DNA from: Methanomicrobiales archaeon
GTDB taxonomy: Archaea > Halobacteriota > Methanomicrobia > Methanomicrobiales > Methanospirillaceae
NCBI GenBank assembly: GCA_013415575.1
Contig: JAAEES010000013.1
Location: 1-12,934, forward strand
Direction of reading: 5' to 3'
Length of the DNA stretch: 12,934 bases
Shown here: piece after piece, positions 6,273 through 11,983 of the stretch
Position numbering within the stretch: position 1 is the stretch's first letter
Layout of the letters: every line of letters starts with the position of its first letter
Translations under genes and position numbers: made by a program
Notes under the pieces: generated by a model
What the model was told of the DNA's origin: nothing
Databases searched by the model: none
What the model saw: the letters and a program-made list of their open reading frames with translations, nothing else

Positions 6273-7442
6273 TCATCCCGGAAATCCGCTTTCAGTCCCA
6301 GGAAGGTCGTGAAGCTCTGTTCTGACTCCCTGATCCATGCAGGCGTTGAGCACATCCTCCATCAGCCCGAGCTCTCCCTGGATGCCGATCAGAGGCCGAT
6401 CCCTGAGACGCACCATGCCCCGCAGGGGGTAGGTGAACGGGACAAACGCTGCACCGGGACAAACCATCTGTTCAAATGAGGATCCTATGATGAGATCCGG
6501 GGGATCCCGGGAAAGGAGATCCCTGACCGATGAGAGTGAGGAAGCCTCGGCCACCCTGAAATGCGTGGTTCCAGGCCGGTTGCGTGAACCGAGAACGGTG
6601 ATGGTCGCATCGAAATATTTCTCGAGAACCCGGCATGCGTACTCAGCATAGGAGAATTCTCCGAAGATTGCAGCCGAGGGAGGATCGAAGCGCCTTAGAA
6701 ACCTGTCAGCGGCTCGTGATATCCGTTCTTCCGCACGTTCGGCTTCACGCTGGAGTATTTCCGGATACTCGCCGCGCGTTATCTCTGTAAGGCCTGATAC
6801 GGTCTGCAGGGTCAGGTCGATACCAAGAAGGCTGCCTGCAGGCTCTCCCCATGGAGAGGAGAGATCCGGATTTGTTGAGAGTGTGTGCGGAGCAGCATGA
6901 CCGAGATCTTCCAGACGGCAGGAAGAGAAGACGGCTGCAACCGGTATTCCGGAAAGCGAGAGAATTCGTTCCGCTTCCATGACATTTCCCTGTGCAAAGG
7001 GATCGAGCAGACTGATGCCATCCAGGTTGACTCCTTCATGATCGTGGTCTATTGTTACAGGAAGCGATTCACATGCAAGACGGTATCCGCTTTCATACGA
7101 TCCCAGGAAACCGGGACTGTCGATGATTATAACATCCTCGCAGCCGGGCATATCGGTGATATCGTCGCCGATGATTGCGGGGGTGCAGGTGTTGACAACG
7201 GCCAGAGACCCGTACCGGTCCCTGATCTCCCTGATCAGGGTCCGGAGGCGGTCAGCCGCACCAAAAATTATGTCCTGTTCGATGAGGAACGTGCAGTGGA
7301 GCTCACGGTGGAGCACCGTAGCCGGGTAATAGTAGCATCCGCTCGATCCGTGGATAATGACCCCCATCCCCGCAATCCCGCCCAGACAGGACACGGCACC
7401 GGTCATGGCGCAGGGCCACAGGGCGTTGATGCACTCACGCAC
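6273..7442 (-). CDS. Nitrogenase-like catalytic subunit, NifK-type position
   Basis: This 389-residue protein belongs to the NifD/NifK/BchN/CfbD superfamily. The three cluster-ligand cysteines are C11 (WPCAMTGA), C36 (IIHGSSGC) and C86 (NTCTPAIIGDD). The family motif DSPGFLGSYESGY follows at 109-120. A complete third Rossmann-like domain begins near residue 255 (AAIFGEFSYAEYA) and includes DLIIGSSFEQM and PLIGIQGE. It would form the catalytic unit with the preceding subunit and receive electrons from the NifH-type protein. It is far shorter than true NifD/NifK (around 500 residues) and lacks a recognisable FeMo-cofactor-binding region, so nitrogen fixation is unlikely. The start is GTG at 7442, supported by GGAGGAGGGTG four bases upstream and by an 8-base overlap with the previous gene. 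The substrate is unknown. Confidence 0.85.
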   Translation of the reverse strand: MRECINALWPCAMTGAVSCLGGIAGMGVIIHGSSGCYYYPATVLHRELHCTFLIEQDIIFGAADRLRTLIREIRDRYGSLAVVNTCTPAIIGDDITDMPGCEDVIIIDSPGFLGSYESGYRLACESLPVTIDHDHEGVNLDGISLLDPFAQGNVMEAERILSLSGIPVAAVFSSCRLEDLGHAAPHTLSTNPDLSSPWGEPAGSLLGIDLTLQTVSGLTEITRGEYPEILQREAERAEERISRAADRFLRRFDPPSAAIFGEFSYAEYACRVLEKYFDATITVLGSRNRPGTTHFRVAEASSLSSVRDLLSRDPPDLIIGSSFEQMVCPGAAFVPFTYPLRGMVRLRDRPLIGIQGELGLMEDVLNACMDQGVRTELHDLPGTESGFPG

Positions 7443-8451
7443 GGCACACCCTCCTCCACCGGTGGAGCATCCGCGAGAGGCCTGCGGTCCCTACCGGCAG
7501 CGGGTCGGGGATTGAGCAAGTGAACCCCGCAGTGCCAGGACGCAGATCAAAACGCTGTATGAGCTCCTCTGAAAGTGGCAGAGCAGAGGACGATAATCCG
7601 TAAAACGAAACATTCGCCCCCCGCAGATCACGGAAGTTCCCGATAAGCTGTTCCTGGTTCTCCCGTTCTGTCTTCACCGCCTGCCGGCTGTCGATGCCAA
7701 GCTGCTCCCCCACCTGTTCAAGGAACCGGAGGGTTCCCGAGAATCCAACCGGAAACGAGGGAATATACGGGGTGCCGAACCGGCGTCTGAATGATTCTCC
7801 GACCTCCTCCAGGGAATGGTCGCGGAGGATGTTCAGCGACCCGGATCCCAGCTGGCTGAGTGCTGCAGTAGAAACATTCCGGATAAACCGGAGCCTTATA
7901 TGGATGCCGAGAAGGGAAAGGAGTCGTGAGAGTTCCCGGTAATGAGCATCTACCTCATATTCAAGGTTCTTCTCACCAATAAGTGTCACACTGCCGTCAG
8001 GTTCACTTCCAGATCCTCCGAGAACGGAGAGCGCGAGCAGCGCCTGTTCGACTCCCTCGGAAAATCCCCCGCCGAGAAACCCGCCAGTTGGAACGACGAT
8101 GATATCCGGGCAATGGGAGCTGTTGCAAACGGATTGCACATCATCACCAATGGCCGCCGAGACACAGGAGGTGAGAACACAGATCAGACCCGGTTTCCGG
8201 GCGACAGCGCTCCGGATAGCCTTCCCGAGCGCTTCCTCGCCGCCGAAAATGATTTCAGACTCGGTGAGGGAACTCGAGAGGATTATCGGGGAAAAGAGGC
8301 GATCATGATCGACCTGGAGGGCATGGAGCAGGGATGTCGTATGATGGGCACACCCATCAGGGCCGTGAATAATGGTGATGCCATCGGTCACGGCCATGGT
8401 GACCGTAAGAGCTCCGGTGAGCGTGCACCCTTCAGTTCGTGATGAATTCAT
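7435..8451 (-). CDS. Nitrogenase-like catalytic subunit, NifD-type position, short third domain
   Basis: This 338-residue NifD/NifK-superfamily protein has cluster-ligand cysteines C9 (GCTLTGA), C34 (IIHGPDGC) and C96 (LTSCVSAAIGDD), with a further C91. The motifs SEIIFGGEEALGKAI (65-79) and PTGGFLGGGFSEG (121-133) are classical. The frame is open back to 8661, but that part overlaps the NifH-type gene out of frame and is not family-like. ATG 8451, with a 20-base overlap of the upstream stop, keeps C9 and is the natural start. The third domain begins at about 279 (ANVSFYGLSSSALPLSEEL) and ends after 60 residues, against about 135 in the partner subunit. Roughly 75 residues seem missing, with no space before the next gene. 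Together with its neighbours it forms an H-D-K-type reductase of unknown substrate. Confidence 0.82.
   Translation of the reverse strand: MNSSRTEGCTLTGALTVTMAVTDGITIIHGPDGCAHHTTSLLHALQVDHDRLFSPIILSSSLTESEIIFGGEEALGKAIRSAVARKPGLICVLTSCVSAAIGDDVQSVCNSSHCPDIIVVPTGGFLGGGFSEGVEQALLALSVLGGSGSEPDGSVTLIGEKNLEYEVDAHYRELSRLLSLLGIHIRLRFIRNVSTAALSQLGSGSLNILRDHSLEEVGESFRRRFGTPYIPSFPVGFSGTLRFLEQVGEQLGIDSRQAVKTERENQEQLIGNFRDLRGANVSFYGLSSSALPLSEELIQRFDLRPGTAGFTCSIPDPLPVGTAGLSRMLHRWRRVCRA
7447..7457 (-). promoter_or_regulatory. Ribosome binding site fixing the GTG start of the NifK-type gene
   Basis: GGAGGAGGGTG ends four bases before GTG 7442 and lies in the last codons of the NifD-type gene. Its first bases are part of a perfect 14-base palindrome (7454-7467), so a small hairpin could compete with ribosome access. 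Confidence 0.65.
7454..7467. repeat. Perfect 14-base palindrome at the D/K gene junction
   Basis: CTCCACCGGTGGAG is its own reverse complement. In the transcript it can fold as a five-pair stem with a CCGG loop directly in front of GAGGGTG, the core ribosome binding site of the following gene. It also encodes LHRW in the NifD-type protein, so chance is possible. Confidence 0.6.
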
Positions 8452-9253
8452 ACGCGAGGGCTTCGAGATCCTCCATCTCCAACGGTTCAGGGATGTCAAG
8501 CCGGGTATTTTCCATGATCTTTGCGGCCAGATGCCGGTAGACTCCCGCCTGGGATGATCCGGGATCGAACTCAATGACTGTCTTCTTGTTGAGTTCGGCA
8601 CGCTGTACAACCGGGCTTCGCGGAACAAACTGGACCATCGTGCTTCCAATCCGCTCGGCAAACCGGGAGATCAGTTCCTCTTCGGAATCAAGGTTTTTTC
8701 CATTACCGATTACCCCTCCGAGACGGCAGATTCCCCGTGAACGACCGGAAAGCCTCTTGATCGCCTTGCAGATATTATTAGCAGCGTACAGGGACATGAG
8801 CTCGCCGGATGTCACCAGGTAAATTTCCTGGGCATATCCTTCCCGCATAGGCATGGCAAACCCTCCACAGACAACGTCGCCGAGAACATCGTAGACGATG
8901 ACATCGCCATGGAGAGCCCCCAGACGCTCAAGGATCTGAAACGTGGCGATGATCCCTCTCCCCGCACACCCCACACCAGGTTCCGGCCCGCCAGCCTCCA
9001 CGCACCTGACGCCGCCGTAGCCAGAAAATACCACGTCTTCCAGTGCAATAGAGCGGTCCCCCCGCTCACGGACCTGGTCCATGACGGTGGGGATCAACCG
9101 TCCCTGCATGAGCATCCGTGTGCTGTCCCGCTTGGGATCGCAGCCGATCTGGAGGATATCAAGACCCATGTCGGAAAGTGCCGCCGAGATATTTGCAGAG
9201 GTCGTGGATTTTCCAATACCCCCCTTCCCGTACAGGGCAATCTGTTTCATCAT
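8432..9253 (-). CDS. NifH-type ATP-dependent reductase (nitrogenase-like iron protein)
   Basis: This 273-residue protein is a close NifH/BchL/CfbC relative: a homodimeric iron protein that couples ATP hydrolysis to one-electron transfer. The P-loop GKGGIGKST is at 9-17 and GCDPKRDSTR at 37-46. The bridging [4Fe-4S] ligands are C96 (GVGCAGRG) and C129 (DVLGDVVCGGFAMP), followed by AQEIYLVTSGE and YAANNI. R99 corresponds to the arginine that is ADP-ribosylated in some true NifH proteins. The last motifs, FVPRSPVVQRAE and TVIEFDP, are also NifH-like. Two ATG codons in tandem (9253 and 9250) make the start uncertain by one residue. It leads an operon with two catalytic subunits. Alternatives are CfbC (F430 synthesis) or true NifH, and the gene set argues against both. 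Confidence 0.92.
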   Translation of the reverse strand: MMKQIALYGKGGIGKSTTSANISAALSDMGLDILQIGCDPKRDSTRMLMQGRLIPTVMDQVRERGDRSIALEDVVFSGYGGVRCVEAGGPEPGVGCAGRGIIATFQILERLGALHGDVIVYDVLGDVVCGGFAMPMREGYAQEIYLVTSGELMSLYAANNICKAIKRLSGRSRGICRLGGVIGNGKNLDSEEELISRFAERIGSTMVQFVPRSPVVQRAELNKKTVIEFDPGSSQAGVYRHLAAKIMENTRLDIPEPLEMEDLEALAYEFITN

Positions 9254-9270
9254 CAGGTATGGAACGGGAA

Positions 9271-9280
9271 ATAATATATG
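9271..9280 (-). promoter_or_regulatory. TATA box of the nitrogenase-like operon
   Basis: CATATATTAT on the minus strand is centred about 24 bases before the tandem ATG codons at 9253 and 9250. Transcription would therefore begin at or beside the start codon, implying a leaderless message. No Shine-Dalgarno sequence is present in the short interval, which agrees. No NrpR-type operator (GGAA-N6-TTCC) is present. Confidence 0.5.
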
Positions 9281-9352
9281 CTATTCTGAAGTTTACATCA
9301 CTTTAGTTGTCCCAACCGTGCCTGAAGGGGATATCCGGCCGAAATTGGTAAT

Positions 9353-9380
9353 ATCAGGTCCAATCCTGCAAGAACCTGAT
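9353..9380. repeat. Inverted repeat upstream of the nitrogenase-like operon
   Basis: ATCAGGT (9353-9359) and ACCTGAT (9374-9380) are perfect seven-base inverted arms with a 14-base spacer, about 100 bases upstream of the NifH-type start. The rest of the 220-base gap (9254-9473) holds only the operon TATA box and the trkH terminator candidate, with no small gene seen. The repeat could be a regulator site or chance. Confidence 0.35.
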
Positions 9381-9429
9381 TTTCCAGCCACTGATCATGC
9401 ACCCTGAAGCAGAGTGCGGGTTATCTTCG

Positions 9430-9461
9430 AAAAATGACACGGGATGCCGCGCTCTCGCGGC
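9430..9461 (-). terminator. Hairpin plus T run after trkH
   Basis: Thirteen bases past the trkH stop, GCCGCG (9461-9456 on the minus strand) pairs perfectly with CGCGGC (9451-9446) around a four-base loop. A run of five T bases follows at 9434-9430. The arrangement separates trkH from the downstream nitrogenase-like operon. Confidence 0.5.
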
Positions 9462-9473
9462 GGCACGGTAACC

Positions 9474-10931
9474 TTATGAATGACCCCTGAATAGCCCCAT
9501 GAAGAGAACGATGACCGGGATGACCTCGAGCCTCCCGATCCACATCACCAGGATGAAGACCCACTTTGACACCAGCGGCATACCCGTCGAGATGTAGCCG
9601 GCACTTATACCACAGCAGCTCAAACCTGAGACAACATCAAAGACGAGTTCCGAGACCTCAAGGGAGGCCAGGTTGAACTGGAGGATTACCATTGTCGCCA
9701 CAAAGACGGTCATGACCGAGAGAATGATGACCAGCATGCTCTTCGAGATCTCGGGCTCGGCAACCCCCTCCGCGATCTTTTCACCCCCATAGGTGAAGGG
9801 GACCAGCACCCTCGTCCTGACGAATACACGCCTGAACCACCAGGCCATACCCCGGAATCCTATCGCAATGCGGGAGAGCTTCACGCCCCCGGCAGTGCTT
9901 TCCGATGAACCCCCGATAAACATCAGGACAGTGAGCAATACAATGGTAACTCCCGGGTACAGGTGCAGATTTGCATTCTGGTAGCCGGTTGTACTGATCG
10001 CTGCAGCTGTCATGAAGAGGCCCTGCCGCAGGGCATCAGCGATACCGAGACCCTTCAGGAGATAGAGATCGGTTGTTACCAACGCCGCACCTGTGACAAT
10101 AAAGACGAGAAGGAGCCGGACCTGCTCATTACCGGAAAGGGAGAGTTTCCGTTTGCGGTAAGAGATATAGTACAGGGTGAAGGGGGTGGAGCCAAGGAGC
10201 ATGACCGGGATGAGCAGGTATTCGAGGAGTGGATTCTGATACGCCAGAATCCCCCCCTGGGCTGGGATGAAGCCGCCGGTAGAGATGGTTGAGAGGGAAA
10301 GGGTGAGGGCATCGTAGAGAGGGATGCCCGATATGAGGATGATTCCGATTCCGATCAGCGTGAGGAATATATACACTGCCCAGATGTCTTTCCCGGTATT
10401 AATCACCGAAGGCAGGATCCGTTCGCTCCTGCTGTCTGCCCGGAAGAGGGACGACTGGACCAGTCCGCCTCTCGCAGCCATGGTAATGGAGAGGGCGATC
10501 ACCCCCATCCCCCCGACCCACTGCATGTAGGTCCTCCAGAAGAGCAGGGTCTCAGGGATCCGGTTGATCGAGGTAAAAAGGGTGAACCCGGTTCCAGTCC
10601 ACCCGGCCATGCACTCAAAGAGGGCATCGGTAAACGACATGTTCAGCGCCAGGATAAAGGGGATCGTGCTAACCAGCGCAAATGCCAGCCATACCAGGGC
10701 CACTGAACACATGGCAGAAGAGAGCCTGATCTCTTCTTTCCTCCGGGGGAGGCGGGCAAGCAGCGTGCCGAGGAGGAAGAGGAGGACCGGAACTGCAGCC
10801 ATTGGCAGGAACATGGAGAATTCACGGAATACAAGAGCGACTGCCAGGGGGACTGCGGTGAGCGGGCTGATGAAGGCAAGCATCCCTCCCAGTTCAGCAA
10901 GTACGGTGGAAAAGTAAGAGATCCTGCCCAT
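9474..10931 (-). CDS. trkH: Trk-type potassium uptake channel subunit
   Basis: This 485-residue polytopic membrane protein has the usual TrkH length and four repeated membrane-pore-membrane units. Selectivity-filter segments are visible as TGTGFT (112-117), STISTGGF (214-221), ISTTGY (312-317) and SGLSCCGIS (435-443). The loop GGSSESTAGGVK (340-351) corresponds to the intramembrane gate GGSSGSTAGG of the family, with Glu in place of the usual Gly. The C-terminal WIGRLEVIPV (464-473) is also diagnostic. TrkH forms the pore for K+ uptake and normally works with a cytoplasmic TrkA nucleotide-binding subunit, which is not in this window. The fourth filter has two cysteines where T-V or S-T-type residues are more usual. 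The ATG at 10931 has no ribosome binding site but has a TATA-like box 24 bases upstream. Confidence 0.92.
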   Translation of the reverse strand: MGRISYFSTVLAELGGMLAFISPLTAVPLAVALVFREFSMFLPMAAVPVLLFLLGTLLARLPRRKEEIRLSSAMCSVALVWLAFALVSTIPFILALNMSFTDALFECMAGWTGTGFTLFTSINRIPETLLFWRTYMQWVGGMGVIALSITMAARGGLVQSSLFRADSRSERILPSVINTGKDIWAVYIFLTLIGIGIILISGIPLYDALTLSLSTISTGGFIPAQGGILAYQNPLLEYLLIPVMLLGSTPFTLYYISYRKRKLSLSGNEQVRLLLVFIVTGAALVTTDLYLLKGLGIADALRQGLFMTAAAISTTGYQNANLHLYPGVTIVLLTVLMFIGGSSESTAGGVKLSRIAIGFRGMAWWFRRVFVRTRVLVPFTYGGEKIAEGVAEPEISKSMLVIILSVMTVFVATMVILQFNLASLEVSELVFDVVSGLSCCGISAGYISTGMPLVSKWVFILVMWIGRLEVIPVIVLFMGLFRGHS

Positions 10932-10950
10932 TACTAGAGAGTGAACCCTT

Positions 10951-10962
10951 TTTTATGATTAC
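10951..10962 (-). promoter_or_regulatory. Candidate trkH promoter
   Basis: AATCATAAAAAAGG on the minus strand lies about 22-28 bases before the trkH ATG, after a purine-rich GGAAAGG that could serve as a TFB recognition element. It predicts a nearly leaderless transcript, consistent with the missing ribosome binding site. Confidence 0.35.
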
Positions 10963-10988
10963 CTTTCCGCAGCGCAGCTTATGGCCAA

Positions 10989-11945
10989 TCAGGCCCGGGA
11001 GAGAATGTCCCTGATGATCCGCCAGCAGAAAATCAGCTGGATGATCTCGGAAGGGGGAAGGCACCGGCGCTTCCCATATACCACTGCAGGATTAATTCCC
11101 GTCTCTTCCTCAAGGTAACGGGTGAAGAGGGGAAGGAAGCTCTGATCGAATTCACCGTCAACCGTGAGTGCTGCCATCGTCCGACCGCGCAGTGTCCGAC
11201 GATCAAACTCCAGGGAGAACGGACAGGTCCCGGGTGTTGCGAGCAGGGGAAGGCCGATGGTAAATCCGATACCATCGGTTGTTTCGGAGAGGGGAATCTG
11301 TATCAGGGATATCCGGTAAATATTCCTGGTCCATCCGAGCTCACGCCCGAACCTGGAGAACGCGACATGGATGATGGCGTCAGCACACTCCCGCTGGGGT
11401 GCAATATACCGGATATAATCAGCCTGTCGTTTTCGTATCTCCTCCATGACTTCCTGCTCGGAATACCCCCGTTTTCCAGTATCCCGCTTGATCTTCCATT
11501 CTTTCTTGACATCCGGTGCCGGGTCCACGTAGAGGGAAAAATCAATGAGCCTGCGCAGCCCGGGGGTAAAAAGCGTGTGAAGACCCTCAAGGACGAGGAT
11601 TCGGGAAGGTGAAAACTCAACCGGGCCTTCTAAGGTCCCGGTCGCATGGTTATAGACCTTTTTTCTTACGGGGTTTCCTTTTTTGAGTTCTTCCAGATCC
11701 CGTTCAAGTCCCTCAAGGTCATTTGCTTCCGGTGCAAGCGGGGTTATGTTGCGGATCCTCCGCTCTTCACGGTCAAAGAGGTGGTAGTCGTCGAGCGTGA
11801 TGGTTGAGACCAGCTTATCCCCGAAGAGGTGCCGAACGGTTGCGGTGAACGTGGTCTTGCCTGATCCACTGTCTCCGGCGACACCAATGATATAGGTGCC
11901 GGGGATCGCTGCGAGGGCTGCATGGAATGGTGAGCGTTCTTTCAT
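10989..11945 (-). CDS. prk: Archaeal phosphoribulokinase (uridine kinase-like P-loop kinase)
   Basis: This 318-residue protein is a phosphoribulokinase/uridine-kinase-family enzyme. The P-loop GDSGSGKTT starts at residue 24. TLDDYHLFDREERR follows, carrying the acidic catalytic region, then APEANDLEGLERDL, YNHATGTLEG and ILVLEGLHTLF. The C-terminal half is a beta-rich extension as in the archaeal enzymes. The length agrees with the phosphoribulokinase characterised from Methanospirillum hungatei, which makes ribulose 1,5-bisphosphate in the reductive hexulose-phosphate pathway of methanogens. That function is assigned here by resemblance. No RuBisCO or hexulose-phosphate synthase gene is in the window. 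ATG 11945 is chosen over GTG 11954 because GGTGA (11951-11955) lies five bases upstream of it. It follows the flavodiiron gene by 38 bases with no obvious promoter between, so the two may be co-transcribed. Confidence 0.85.
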   Translation of the reverse strand: MKERSPFHAALAAIPGTYIIGVAGDSGSGKTTFTATVRHLFGDKLVSTITLDDYHLFDREERRIRNITPLAPEANDLEGLERDLEELKKGNPVRKKVYNHATGTLEGPVEFSPSRILVLEGLHTLFTPGLRRLIDFSLYVDPAPDVKKEWKIKRDTGKRGYSEQEVMEEIRKRQADYIRYIAPQRECADAIIHVAFSRFGRELGWTRNIYRISLIQIPLSETTDGIGFTIGLPLLATPGTCPFSLEFDRRTLRGRTMAALTVDGEFDQSFLPLFTRYLEEETGINPAVVYGKRRCLPPSEIIQLIFCWRIIRDILSRA

Positions 11946-11950
11946 ACCGG

Positions 11951-11955
11951 TCACC
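11951..11955 (-). promoter_or_regulatory. Ribosome binding site deciding the prk start
   Basis: GGTGA, five bases before ATG 11945, would be destroyed as a functional site if the overlapping GTG at 11954 were used as the start. Confidence 0.5.
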
Positions 11956-11983
11956 GGAACGGTAAAGAAATCGTCCCTGCTAC

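Noticed and set aside
6885..7523. 212-codon plus-strand open frame opposite the nitrogenase-like genes
   Set aside because: It covers the junction of two well-supported minus-strand genes and shows no domain features or ribosome binding site.
8452..8661. Upstream extension of the NifD-type reading frame (70 extra residues)
   Set aside because: It overlaps the end of the NifH-type gene out of frame, is rich in Arg/Ser/Trp typical of a shadow frame, and lies before the first conserved cluster cysteine.
6273..9253. Canonical nitrogenase (nifHDK)
   Set aside because: Both catalytic subunits are 100-160 residues too short, no FeMo-cofactor-binding region is recognisable, and nifE, nifN, nifB and nifI are absent from the window.
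6273..9253. F430 biosynthesis operon cfbCD
   Set aside because: CfbCD has one NifD-type gene and usually lies near other cfb genes; here there are two different catalytic subunits and no cfbA, cfbB or cfbE neighbour. A distant relationship remains likely.
9254..9300. NrpR-type operator (GGAA-N6-TTCC) near the NifH-type promoter
   Set aside because: GGAA and TTCC elements occur on the two strands, but none has the required six-base spacing and symmetry.
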